NCBI GenBank assembly: GCA_014607495.2
Contig: CP053157.1
Coordinates: 1,054,001-1,118,000, forward strand
Direction of reading: 5' to 3'
Length of the DNA stretch: 64,000 bases
Source: Carposina sasakii
Lineage: Eukaryota > Arthropoda > Insecta > Lepidoptera > Carposinidae
Numbering within the stretch: position 1 is the first letter of the stretch; every line of letters starts with the position of its first letter. Positions 53,298-63,905 of this stretch are shown here, piece after piece. A model generated the notes under the pieces. That model did no database searches, was not told where the DNA came from, and was given only the letters and a program-made list of their open reading frames with translations. A program made the position numbers and the translations under genes.

Positions 53298-54591
53298 ATT
53301 AATTTAATAATTAGGTACCTTTTTGAAGATTCTGGATAACTGATACATCGGTGGTACAATTTTGGTGTTATTTAATGAAATCTTAGCAACTAGGCTACTA
53401 GATTTTAGTAAAAACGAAGGTTATAATATTGTTTTTGCTTATTTGTCATTGACCAACCAGCCTTGCCTGACTAGAACAGTTTTCTTTGATTTCACGTTGT
53501 TGTATTTAAAACTTATATAACCATAATTTAAAAACACCCCGAATAATAAAACTGAAAACAATTACCAAGTTAGCATCATGATAACTGGGGAACTACTAGC
53601 AGAGTTTGGAACAAAGTTGCTGGGCTCAAAGTTTGTTCAGAACTTCAGCTCGAGGCGACTTCTATTTCTGGAGTGCTGGTACTGGTAAACTTTTGGAGAC
53701 GCCAAATTGAAGGCATTTTTTCTATACCTAACTAAGAAGATTTCGAGATCAAGTTTGAATTAGGCAGATTGTAAAAAAACTTCTATCGATATCATGGATA
53801 ACATATTCAATTTTAATTTGGATAAAATATATTAGGTAGATATGGACTTATCTTAATCTAACTATAGCAATTTACCATAATCGCAAAGGTCAGTTATACT
53901 TCGCCGTATGGCAATGTGCCTGGAAGGTCTGTAGTTATCAACGACAAATATTTACTTTTAACACTTTGCTGACATTTGTCAATGGCAAATATTGGCTAGC
54001 CCTATGGTTTTCCAATTTTAATTATTCTAGTTTGTTCATGACACTGTCCATACCTTACTATGGACGCGGTTAACTAACAATGTCGTACAATGACCTGTCA
54101 GTATTCTTCTTTGTTGTTTGCGTAGGTAAGATTTTTTTACTTCTCTGTCGTGCTAAAGACAGCCCTGCATGAGCGTCATTTTACTCCTATTTACAAAAAT
54201 TGGAAACATTAGCTTTATTTATACTCCTATGCATGGAGCAGGCTCAAACGCTATAAAAATGTCTGCACCTAACTAGAATTTTATCAAAACAGAAACAGTC
54301 GATGAATTTTGCGAAATATCATTAGACAAAGACATTGTTGGTGGAACGCAAGAAGCCTGATACCTACGTCTGGGGTGGGGGAGAAATTTCGCTTAAGGGT
54401 GAATAACTGAATCCCTAGTCACAGCCGCTTTTGAAGTTGACGAGAATAACCTTTTATGTTTTTGAAAATGAAGCATTGGAAAAATCTGCCCATTTAGTTG
54501 GCAGGTTAAATACGACGATTCAAGGATTTAGGTAGTTAATTAAATTTATTTTCCCTCTATTTCAGCCTTTGAGACGTTTTTCGCTAATTAC
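53298..54591. other. No recognisable gene
   Basis: AT-rich intergenic DNA; nothing supported. Confidence 0.45.
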
Positions 54592-55145
54592 TAAGCTATT
54601 CCTTATTCTTATTCTTTATTGTACACAAAACATAACAATCAATAGAAAGAAATTTACAAAAGGAATGCATACAAAGGCGCGCTTATCTCTGCGAGAGATT
54701 TCTTCCAGCATACCAGAAAGCAAAGTGAGACCAAAAGTTATAGAGGTAATAATGTGTACAGAATTAAACTAAGTAACTATAATAAACAAAAATAAAATAT
54801 TCATACATAAATAGATACATACAAACAATCAAACAATAAAAGTAATGTTAGACATAACATATAGACATAATAGGAAAAAAATATATAAAACAATAGGACA
54901 AACAATTCAGCAGATAATTGAGACCGATCAGTCAGCCAGTGCATGAAAGTGATCCCTTGACTTATTTTTTAATGTCTCAACCGTCCTGCAGTCTCTTATC
55001 GAGTGAGGCAAATCGTTCCATAGTTTGACTGCATGCACCGAAAAGGAATAGCCGTAGGCACCAGAATTATGACGGGGTGTTGATAATAGCGAAGCAGTGG
55101 CAGCTCTAAGAGGCCTATCCCTAGAGAAAAGATATTCACTGATAC
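54592..55145 (-). pseudogene. LINE ORF2 C-terminus and 3-prime UTR (Jockey/CR1-like)
   Basis: On the minus strand DRPLRAATASLLSTPRHNSG, then YSFSVHAVKLWNDLPHSIRD and CRTVETLKNKSRDHFHALAD end at TGA (54928-54930). The WNDLP..IR....F motif closes the ORF2 protein of Jockey/CR1-like LINEs. About 335 bases of 3-prime UTR follow, ending TTTTGTGTACAATAAAGAATAAG. The rest of the element is missing. Confidence 0.75.
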
Positions 55146-55291
55146 TGAGGCCTATCGAATAATACGGCTCTACTAGGCATTTTGAATATTATAGGTAATA
55201 TGAAAATACAAAGTCAACATGTGACAGTGGCAAGCCTCTGTGTATTTTTTGGACTCTTGAACCATGGTCTAGTAACTAGACTCTAGTTTAC

Positions 55292-55690
55292 AATACATAC
55301 ATACATACATACATACATAATAATCACGCCTCTTTCCCGGAGGGGTAGGCAGAGATCACGGATCTCCATTTGCTACGATCCTGACACACCTCTTTCGCTT
55401 CATCTACTTTCATGACATTTTTCATGCACGCTCGTCGGTTTAGGGTACTCTTGACCTGACCTTTCTTTAGAATTTCACCAATTTGATCGGTGAAAGTCCG
55501 GCGAGGTCTTCCCCTTCCAACCCTTCCATCCACTCTTCCGTTGTACACTTTCTTTGTCAGTCTACTTTCACTCATTCTCTCCACATGCCCAAACCACCTC
55601 AACATACCCTTCTCAATCTTCGTCACCACGTCCTCATTTATACCACACTTCTTTCTTATCACCTCATTTCTTATTCTATCTTTCAAATTT
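55292..55690 (-). pseudogene. LINE C-terminal fragment with (CATA)n tail, best copy
   Basis: An open frame of 120 codons (55324-55686) reads [65 protein letters not shown] and ends [14 protein letters not shown]. The (TATG)n tail follows on the minus strand. These are the C-terminal motifs of a LINE reverse transcriptase protein; the polymerase domain is absent. Decayed relatives: 2420, 30463, 61078. Confidence 0.85.
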
Positions 55691-56206
55691 ACAATACTCG
55701 TCGTTTAACCGCGTAAGGCAAAAATTGGCCATCCTTCTTATACAAACAAATCGATAGATAACTGAGGTTTAGACAACGTAAAGTTTTTGAAAGTTATCGG
55801 CTCATTTACTCCAATAGTGCTGGGACAAAAATCAATTTTCGACTTGTTTACGCGGTATTGTTGATAAGCTACGATATTGGTAACTAGTAGAAGAGAAGTA
55901 ACTAGTTCACAATAGTTCACTCCCATTTCCGTCATCGTATTATGCTTTTATTGTATTATTTAGTTAAATTGCTTCCCCTGCATTATTAGCATCCTGTTGA
56001 ACTAAAACAATGGGCTAACTTACATTTTTATGATATTTTGTAAACAATGGCTGTTAACAGTGTTAGCGTTTTTGGAATTCTACGTGGGAGTTTTTGTTTA
56101 GCTCAATATTTATATTGTTTACCTTTAACCGAATAAGTACTTAAGTTTTCAAGATTAAGAGCACAAATGGTTTTTAAAGAAGTACCTAAGGACCCATTTT
56201 TCAATG

Positions 56207-56541
56207 GAATGTTGAGATGGATGTGTGGAGTTACAAGAATAGATAAAATAAGAAATGAGTATATAAGAGGAAGTTTGAAAGTTGCGCCGATCACAGACAA
56301 GTTACGAAGTAACCGTCTGTCTTGGTACGGGCATGTAAGCGACGGGATGAAAGGCATTATTTTACAGAGAGCGTTGTGCATGGGTGTGGATGGATATAAA
56401 GGAAGAGGTAGACCGAAGAAGTGTTGGGTGGACTGTGTGAGGGAGGATATGCGTGTACTGGGAGTGAGCAATGAGATGACGGATAATAGGGATGAATGGA
56501 AGAAGAGAACATATTGCGCCGACCCCAAATAAACGGGAAGA
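56207..56541 (+). pseudogene. LINE C-terminal fragment with ~22-bp target duplication
   Basis: An open frame reads MLRWMCGVTRIDKIRNEYIR, GSLKVAPITDKLRSNRLSWY, GHV, then RGRPKKCWVDCVREDMRVLG and KKRTYCADPK before TAA. It is a different LINE family from 55292. The flanks ACCTAAGGACCCATTTTTCAA (56184) and ACCTAAGGACCCATTTTCAA (56542) are a target duplication with one base difference, so this is a complete 5-prime-truncated insertion of only about 335 bp. Confidence 0.88.
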
Positions 56542-56875
56542 ACCTAAGGACCCATTTTCAAATGACCAGATTTGAAGGATAAAGTTGATGCTGTCTTTCT
56601 CTAAACCTTGATCAAGACAGCATCAACGGTTAATTTTTCCAATGTGACCTTTGGAAAAATTAACCCTAAATTCAATAATATACTACAGGACATGAATCAA
56701 TAAGTTTTATAACTTTTCTTACGTGAAAGTCGTGAAACACATCGAATATTATAGACCCATTTAGGGGTTAGGAGACTTAGCTGGAGAATAGTCAATGAAT
56801 CACCTTCGGTACTTGGTAACAATTCCCTCGGGTACAATCGGGGAAGTGAGTAGCCTCTGTGTCCACGGATAAAGG

Positions 56876-57109
56876 ATGTTTTGGATTGTATCGGGCGTTA
56901 TATTTTTAGAGGTTTGGACCAATTATATCGTCCTTAATCTTGGTCAATCGTTCATGACCATGCCAAGGACGTTGGCGAAAGTGTTGATAAAACTTGTGTT
57001 AATCAACTTCAAGTGTGTTTTGTGGACCAGCGGGATAGGTATGGTTGTTTGTTACATCTACGCTTTATTCACTCAACAAATTTTCGCATACATTGGTAAA
57101 GTTAGTTAA
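56876..57109 (+). CDS. Hypothetical small hydrophobic frame
   Basis: A 77-codon frame from ATG 56876 directly after an in-frame TAA. Hydrophobic stretches (FWIVSGVIFLEVW; GMVVCYIYALFTQQIFAYIG) could be membrane segments, but T-rich DNA gives these by chance. No splice sites or family resemblance. Probably not a gene. Confidence 0.12.
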   Translation: MFWIVSGVIFLEVWTNYIVLNLGQSFMTMPRTLAKVLIKLVLINFKCVLWTSGIGMVVCYIYALFTQQIFAYIGKVS

Positions 57110-57117
57110 AACTATTG

Positions 57118-57165
57118 GGAGTCCTGTAGTCCACACGTACGAAGTCGAGGGCAATAGCTAACTAT
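57118..57165 (+). repeat. Helitron-like repeat, 3-prime end only
   Basis: CCTGTAGTCCACACGTACGAAGTCGAGGGCAATAGCTAACTA matches the 3-prime end of the 15430 and 52729 copies. Confidence 0.5.
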
Positions 57166-57571
57166 GTACTTTGCTATAAATAAAAGATTTTGTTACAAAC
57201 TGGTAGTGGTTCCTGTGATCTTCATGCAACTGCAATGTATCATGATTATTAGATACTATTTTACACGATAGTCGCGTGTCAAGATAACATTACAAAGGCA
57301 AAAGCTGTAGTCACCCAATATGTCTTTTTCCTTTCCAATTATTTGCTATATTGTAGGTAAGGTATATAGTGTGGACGAGAAGAGGTATGTTTGGAACGCA
57401 CTTAATGGAGATCTGTTGTGTCTGTCTACCTCGGTTATGTATGTATGTAGGATATAGGTATATCTTAGTAGTAGACATTAGAAAATCTAAAGATGGTAGA
57501 GAGAAAGCAAAATTGTAAAAAAAATATATTTCGAGATTATGTAAAAAATCGAGATTCGTGCTAATTATGTC
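57166..57571. other. No recognisable gene
   Basis: AT-rich spacer; nothing supported. Confidence 0.35.
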
Positions 57572-57812
57572 ACGGCCGATTGGTCTAGTGGGTAGTGACC
57601 CTGCCTACGACGCCATAGGTCCTGGGTTCGAATCCCGGTAGATGCAAACATTGATATGATGAATATTGATGTTTGTTTCCGAGTCATGGATGTTTCTATA
57701 CTTATTTATAGGTATGTATTTATATACCGTTACTTAGTACCCACGACACAAGACCTTAGGGATCTTAATGTGGGACTAAGTTAATGTGTTGTGTAGTGTG
57801 TGAATATTATAT
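57572..57812 (+). mobile_element. tRNA-derived SINE (SINE1), copy 3
   Basis: CACGGCCGATTGGTCTAGTGG, B box GGTTCGAATCCCGG, and the end TGTTGTGTAGTGTGTGAATATT with an irregular (ATATT)n tail. Intact polymerase III boxes. Target duplication not resolved. Confidence 0.9.
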
Positions 57813-58402
57813 TATATTCACAATTTAGCTAACTGCGAACAATATTTCGTGCTCAAGAATTTCTTTTAGCGCTACCAGATAAATTTAAATAACAGCTTTA
57901 CTACACTTTGCATCGTGTTATGTTCTATACCTAACGAAGGGTTTACGAGATAAAGCATTTGCAATTTTGCATCCACAAAACCGGCTGCAGCACCTTAAGT
58001 CAAGGAATTAAAGCCGGTATTGCAGTAGTTTAAAGTTTACCAAGGGTATGCAAGAGGCCAGCGTAGTACGCATGCGTGTTGAACCCAGAAGCACCTGTGA
58101 CCTTCGCTCGTGTCCTCTACAGACTTCTGTGAAGTCTGATCCGTCTATCCAGTTGCGATTCGAATATCGAACGGAATGCACGCAGGGTGGGCAAGATTCA
58201 GGGATATCTTCGTAAACTTTATGAGATCCTGGTAATCGTTTTCATTAGTCCCTAATAAGTAAACAGGATGTGTATCTCTTTGTTTATTTTATTTGTTTCG
58301 CTAAGGTTTGATATTCGCAGTTCCTCGTCTAGTTTCAGCTGTTAACGAATAACGAAGATTCATTGCCAAGTATCTTTAAGCTGTGTAGCTTATCAATACC
58401 AA
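57813..58402. other. No recognisable gene
   Basis: No coding pattern or element boundary found. Confidence 0.35.
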
Positions 58403-58410
58403 CTGATTGT

Positions 58411-58670
58411 CATCATCATCATCAGCCTATTGCAGTCCACTGCTGGACGTAGGCCTCCCCCAGGGCCCGCCACAAGACTGCCATGGGGGGGTATTTGCCC
58501 ATAGTCACCACGCTGGGCAGGCGGGTTGGTGACCGCAGTTTTTATTTTGGACTATGTTGTAAACACGGGAGGCGCTGGTGCCCACCTCCCGGAAACCCTT
58601 AATCGCCTCGTACGATACCCACGAGCAGTCATGGGGTGGTACGAATTCTACTCTGCCAGCACCACACAAC
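58411..58670 (-). mobile_element. RTE-tail SINE-like repeat with 8-bp target duplication
   Basis: The fullest copy: (CAT)n, inverted RTE tail, GTCACCACGCTGGGCAGGCGGG, ATTTTGGACTATGTTG, GGGAGGCGCTGGTGCCCACC, CTACTCTGCCAGCACCAC. CTGATTGT is repeated at 58403-58410 and 58671-58678, so 58411-58670 is a complete inserted unit of 260 bp. Confidence 0.85.
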
Positions 58671-58709
58671 CTGATTGTAAAAACCTTTAATTAGGAATTT
58701 AGATAGAAG

Positions 58710-59133
58710 CAATGCCGTCTTAAACTAGGCTGGGGCCCTTGGGCACAAAAGAATTTGGGGCCCTTTTGTCATTAATGATATTAGAATGCTGCTGGTTTTT
58801 AGGTTACGATTACAATAACGGTTCCTTTCGGGATTTCTGTTGAGCAAAATATTCTATTATATCCATAAAGTAAATTTTTTATATTTCTATGCACATAATT
58901 GATAAGTTATGATGGGTGACTGATCGCTAGATGGTGTACCTACTTAGTAAATTAGGTAGGATGCGATGCCTTGTAATGTATACCTTCTGATAAGAGATTT
59001 GTGAAAAAAGTGTAATGTGCCTAGAATGTGACCGACAAAAATATTTTGAGAATAAATGTGTGAGAATAATTGTCGGTCATTCGGGGCCCCCTGAGAATGG
59101 GCCCCGTGTGCCCTTAAGGTGAAGACGGTATTG
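58710..59133. mobile_element. hAT-like MITE with GGGGCCC-rich ends
   Basis: CAATGCCGTCTT and, inverted, CAATACCGTCTT are the ends. GATAGAAG and GATAGAGG flank (one mismatch). Inside, GGGGCCCTTGGGCAC and GTCATTCGGGGCCCCC / GGGCCCCGTGTGCCC repeat GGGCCC words near both ends. Confidence 0.75.
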
Positions 59134-59141
59134 GATAGAGG

Positions 59142-59820
59142 TCCAATCGCGGAGGAAATCGGAGCGTTTGTTAAGTTTATCGCAATAGATAGTGATATAT
59201 TATATCACTGGCTTAGTATAAGCATAGATAATGTAGTCTGAGCTGCAAAACGAGTGTGCACTTGTCCTGCGTAGGTAAAACTATATATGACATATAAGCA
59301 AAAGTAGTGCTAATGTTTTATTATACTGAGGGACCATCTTTCCATATTAATATTTTGTGCATGAGCTAGAAATACATAGGTCGTCTAATCTCTATGAGCA
59401 TCTTCGACCGAACGAAAAATGTATTCGGGTGACTCGGACCGCGGGCCGAGTTTGTTGTGGTCCGAATCGCCTGATAACACCTTTTACCGTTACTTGCTCG
59501 TAAAAAATGGCATTAAGGCACTTTCTTTCTATCTAAGCTTGTAAGAAGCGGTGGTTTGACGATTAAAATCGAAAGACGCTTCGAAAGCATCTCATTCCTT
59601 GTAGTTGTCGATGCTGCGAATTGATTGCAGTCCCGGGAATGACACATGCTGACGTCACGACCCGTATGTCACTTTTCATTAACGCAATGGAAAGTGTGAC
59701 GTAAAGTTGTGTCATCCGCGCGACTAGTTCAAACATAGAGCAGATGCGCAGTACTTAATACATATATTTGTACCACCATAGCTTATCTGCGACGTTGATC
59801 ATCTAGCTAGCCCTAAGGCT
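59142..59820. other. No gene; GC/CRE-like patch
   Basis: CTGACGTCACGACC (59651) and AAGTGTGACGTAAAG (59690) flank a small AT hairpin. CGGACCGCGGGCCGAG occurs at 59436. No coding exon seen. Confidence 0.35.
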
Positions 59821-59952
59821 AGAGATGTGCTATGTTATGTTATGTGTGCGTTTGAAATCCACCAATCAAATTCATTCATTTACATCATGGACCAATGAAA
59901 ACGATTGGTTGATATCACACACATCCGTACCAATGTGACATAGCGCATCTCT
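59821..59952. mobile_element. Foldback MITE family C, copy 2
   Basis: AGAGATGTGCTATGTTATG at the left and the inverse ACATAGCGCATCTCT at the right, with paired inner CACCAATCAAATTCATT / AATGAAAACGATTGGTTG. Matches 25980-26122. Confidence 0.7.
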
Positions 59953-60927
59953 GGTGAATTGCCCCAGCCTTATACTGAAGGAATCTTAAAAACGAGGACA
60001 AAGTCGCAGACAGTAGCCAATATACGCCACAATCATTTATCTTCTACATATTGATCGATTGAGCGATTAAATCACCGATAAGAGCTCGTTGTAATGCTGC
60101 ACACGATATGGTTGCGGAGCCAACTTCGATGCGGTTTTCTAGTTAATTCCTTTTGTGGTATAGTCACATAAATATTTTACGAGAGTACTGGATTCCTCAG
60201 CTTAGCTACTAGTTTAGTAGGTTCCTTCTATAATTATGGTTCCAGACGTCAAAAGGACTTTTCGCCTTTTTTCGGATCTGAATTTATAGCTGATGAAAAC
60301 TCCTATGGGCAGTAACTAGTGGCGTGCCGTGGGGGAGGTTATGTCCAGCAGTCGACTGCAATGGCTGGATGTGTTTGTATTGTACTTTAGACCAGGGAGT
60401 TAACCTGCTGAACTCTTAAGGCAGGATTGTGTCTATTGCGGAAGTAGACTACGCCAAGAGTAGTATAGAGATACATTTCACGCTTAAGAGTTCCTCGTAA
60501 CCCAAACTCACAGACAAAAGGCATAACATTACATAGTTAAAATACATTCAAATAAATTACTTCATTAGTATTGTCTAAAGAAATTAAATGTTGAACATTT
60601 TTAGGCTCGCCAACTTAACCCTTTTTTCCAAGCACGTCCCAAGATATTACCGTTGCAGATGCGATTCGTTAGCAATCGAAAGTAAACTGCTAGACAGGGA
60701 CGGACGACAGCCGTCTCGCTCGCACGTACATTTGACCGATGAGTTACGTCCCACTACGAGCGCCCTGGGAGATCTGGGTTGTGGTCCAATTTAGGAAATT
60801 CCGTCCAATCCTGATTTTCGATTTATTTAGAGCCGATGGGGTTCTGATTTAATTTAGCTGTCCACACTTCTACAATACCAGGCATGGTGCTATTGGTGTT
60901 CTTGAAGTAACCAGCTCCAAGACCAGA
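59953..60927. other. No gene; short RTE-tail fragment at 60327-60372
   Basis: GGCGTGCCGTGGGGGAGGTTATGTCCAGCAGTCGACTGCAAT at 60322-60364 is an RTE 3-prime tail remnant on the + strand. The remainder has no supported feature. Confidence 0.45.
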
Positions 60928-61045
60928 GGGGTAAGCACGAACCTCTCGATAGTCCGTAACGCTATCGTCCAACTGTCAAATCACATAGATTTTGATAGCG
61001 AGACGCTCTAGCGTTACGCCGCGTAAAAAGGTTCATGCTTACCCC
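60928..61045. mobile_element. Foldback hairpin (118 bp)
   Basis: GGGGTAAGCACGAACCT and AGGTTCATGCTTACCCC are inverted ends. CGTAACGCTATCG and GATAGCG / AGCGTTACG pair inside. Confidence 0.7.
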
Positions 61046-61077
61046 ACAGCATTAACTTTTGATGGTATTCGACTCAA

Positions 61078-61165
61078 CTGACGAACGTAAAGCAGCTTGA
61101 AAAATATCATGAAAGTCGATGAAGCGAAAGAGGTGGACTAATTAGGATCGTAGCAAAAAGAGAAT
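61078..61165 (+). pseudogene. LINE fragment, (TATG)-tail family
   Basis: CTGACGAACGTAAAGCAGC, AAAATATCATGAAAGTCGATGAAGCG and AGGATCGTAGCAAA match the C-terminal coding end of the LINE at 55292, with mutations. Confidence 0.6.
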
Positions 61166-61564
61166 GACACTACATTATGTACATTGCACATAGATAGAGG
61201 GTACCTATGTGTAAATAAAAACCAAAGTACACACTAACGACCATAAAAACCAAGACCAAAAGATTTTTGGTTTTTTAAATCCCAAATTTGAAATTTATAT
61301 TTAATTATTTTTGGGGTAAGGCCGCTTCATCCTATCCCTTGCACCAGCGCTTCAGCCGCCGCCAGTAGTAAAGAAAATGGGCAATAATGATCGCGCTTGA
61401 AGTGTGTCGAAGTAAAGAGGACTATGTGTCAGCCTTGTAGTTACGACACTGGCGTCACGGCTGTAGTGTGAGGATTAAGTCATCTTGCTGACTCATGCTT
61501 TGCTGGTACCTACCGGTGTGGGGTGATGTTTTCCTAGTTGCTTGGTCCTGGTTTGTTGATTAGT
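61166..61564. other. No recognisable gene
   Basis: Nothing supported. Confidence 0.35.
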
Positions 61565-61690
61565 GCGTTTGTGCACGCTAATCTCGGAAACGGCTGAAAC
61601 GAGTTCAATGCAGTTTTCATGAATATATCGTGACAGGTCCCACTTAACATACAGGCTACTTTGTATATTTTTGTATATCGATATGGCATT
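61565..61690 (+). repeat. Helitron-like repeat variant, inverted partner of 63740-63905
   Basis: TTTGTGCACGCTAATCTCGG, GCAGTTTTCATGAATATATCG, TGACAGGTCCCACTTAACAT and AGGCTACTTTGTATA recur inverted at 63805-63905. Confidence 0.6.
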
Positions 61691-62353
61691 TACCTCCAAC
61701 ACGAGTCATGGTTGACTCGGACTGGATGGAATCCATATTACAAATAGTGCTGTAGGTCAACAACTTTTCCTGTTGTTATTCTACCTATAATATCATAACT
61801 AAGGTTAACAATAAAATGTGTTTGTATAGTGTACTGTACCTAAAACTTTATACTACTACTTTGTAGTTTATACTCGTAGTATTTGGTATTTCTGTTATCC
61901 CGCGGAAAAAGTAAAATTTTCAATTAGGTACATACTATTTTCAATTTCAATTATATCAGGTACTATTTTGTCTAGTAAATAAGTGTAAGTGTAAATATGT
62001 GTGGCAGCAGGATCTCCTTACGATCCTGCAGTTTAGGCTGTCAATTTTGGGAAATACGGCCGTGTCTTAAATTTTAATAAAATTTACTGCGCATGGTAAG
62101 TTCAGTTAGTAAGTTTAGTTCTTTTAAATAACGACACCAACAAGATTTCAGCGCCAGAAAGGAAATTGATACAAAACTCTGGCACTCACATAATCCGCGA
62201 CATTACAAACACATTTCATGGCGCGTTAGGTATAGAAAAACAAATAGAAATGAAAACGGCTGTGCACGCCCAATTTGATTATCCACATGTTGGTTTATGG
62301 AGGAAGAAACAACAGGAAATGGTCTAACAACGTCTGTTCATATTCGTATAGAT
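61691..62353. other. No gene; repeat D fragment near 61995-62065
   Basis: GCAGGATCTCC..ACGATCCTGCAGTTTAGGCTG resembles repeat D. The remainder is AT-rich. Confidence 0.35.
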
Positions 62354-62537
62354 CAGTGTTTCCGAAAGTGGGTGATAACGCCCCCTTGTGTGCGCTGGAG
62401 GCTTAGACGGGGGCAGAGCAAGAGGCACAGAAAAAAATAGCGCGACTGTTGAGGTTTTAAAGCTGAAAAAAATGGGGCGCTATAAAATAAGAGAATTTCA
62501 CAGTGGGTGTTAGATGAAATAAGTTTGGGAACATCTG
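62354..62537. mobile_element. hAT-like MITE remnant
   Basis: CAGTGTTTCCGAAAGTGGG at the left is a classic hAT-type end, and the right end reads inverted CAGATGTTCCCAAACTTAT. CACCCAC/GTGGGTG occurs inside both. No matching target duplication. Confidence 0.5.
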
Positions 62538-62964
62538 CAAGCCTACAGAAGCAAAATACAGAAATCGATTTTTTACTTACTTTTGATCATTGTGTTTTTA
62601 ATTCATTAAGTACTGAAGGCGTTTTATTTTATAGAATTTAGTAAAAATTTGCAAAATAAAAACTGCTAAGTACCGAAAGTATCGAAAGAACCGGAATTTC
62701 TCGGTTCTGATCAAAGACAGTACCGAATTTCCCGGTTCTTTAAATCGGCACCGGTTCCGAAAACCATAATAACCACCATGTTGAATTTTGTATAGAGACG
62801 ATACGATATCGTAGGTACGATACGATATCCACGATGCGTGGTCATGCTTAGGGGGCGTATAGATAGACTATAGTTAGTAGATGTTCGGTTCTGTTTGTTT
62901 TTATGTTTCTATGATTTATCTACTATAGAGGGTATAAGTGTCATTCACAACTTGCAACTATATG
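62538..62964. other. No gene; short repeats
   Basis: AGAACCGGAATTTCTCGGTTCT (62687) and ACCGAATTTCCCGGTTCTTTAAATCGGCACCGGTTCCG repeat CCGGTTC words. ACGATACGATATC occurs twice at 62797-62833. Confidence 0.4.
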
Positions 62965-63245
62965 TGATACATATTGTATACCGTTGCTTAGTATCCACGA
63001 CACACGAGCTGTTAGTAAGTTGCTTCCCGCTGTCTGTCTGTCCCATGCTTAAGATAATTTAAACTACGCAATGGATTTAGATGCGGTTTTTCAAAATAGA
63101 TAGATTGATTAAAGATGAAGGTTTATAAGTATAGTACCAGCATTGCATCCGTATGAAGCCGGGATCGTTAGTTTTATATATAAATCAAGCGTAACGCTGG
63201 CAGTTTTGACCCAACTTACTGAGGGACTAAATTAATGTGTTGTTT
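62965..63245 (+). mobile_element. SINE1 fragment interrupted by dispersed repeat B
   Basis: TATACCGTTGCTTAGTATCCACGACACACGAG (to ~63009) and GAGGGACTAAATTAATGTGTTGT (63222-63244) are consecutive parts of SINE1. Between them is a repeat B copy (63020-63175: CTGTCTGTCTGTCCC, ACTACGCAATGGATTTAGATGCGG, GAAGCCGGGATCGTTAG). The SINE 5-prime half with the promoter boxes is missing. Confidence 0.7.
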
Positions 63246-63739
63246 TCTTAATTACATAGGTACATACGTATATACTCGACTGTGTTCTCAAAAATGAGGT
63301 AGCTAGCACTGCAGGATCTCGACGGAGATCCTATAGACACGTTTGACATGGAGAGGTTAGAGCACATCGCCTGTTTTCTTAAATAAACAATAAACGTAAT
63401 GACTGGTGAGAAATGTAAGCCAGTGATTGGTTCATTCAGCGTGCTTGCTACGTTTGGTCGCAAGTCTGCATTATTTATGGAATCTCCTCTTAGGTCTGCC
63501 TTCATGGGTTGCACGGTTTTATTTCTTTTGCCTTGCAAGATGGCGTGCATGTGCTCGTTTTCCCACCATTACTTGATTAAAAATATTAGATTTGTCATGT
63601 CATGAGATATTTTCTGTTGGAGTAAAAGTGTTGTCTACTTGTAATTTTATTTTTGTAATAAAGTATAATTGGCTTTCGAAACATAGTATGTTTTGTTTAT
63701 TACTCTGACTTTGTTGTTACAAGAAGATTATTTAGGTAC
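63246..63739. other. No recognisable gene
   Basis: Two overlapping open frames of about 70-100 codons (63248-63605) on opposite strands have no domain signal; CACTGCAGGATCTCGACGGAGATCC may be repeat D-related. Confidence 0.35.
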
Positions 63740-63905
63740 TAGTGGACGCCCGCGAATCCGCGAAAAAATTAAATGTCGAAATTATCCGGGATAAAAACAT
63801 TTACCCGGGATAAAAAGTAGCCTATACCTATATGTTAAGTGAGACCTGTCACAATATATTCCTGAAAACTGCCGTTTTTTTAGATTAGCGTGCACAAACA
63901 TCGAT
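63740..63905 (-). mobile_element. Helitron-like repeat, inverted copy
   Basis: CTAGTGGACGCCCGCG.. is the inverted 3-prime end, followed by inverted TACCCGGGATAAAAAGTAGCC and the variant segment shared with 61565-61690. The copy continues towards the window end without a clear boundary. Confidence 0.6.

Noticed and set aside
55483..55757. Three overlapping Pro/Ser-rich + strand frames
   Set aside because: Antisense to the LINE C-terminal fragment at 55292-55690.
56103..56528. 141-codon minus-strand frame
   Set aside because: Antisense to the LINE fragment at 56207-56541 with recognised LINE motifs on the + strand.
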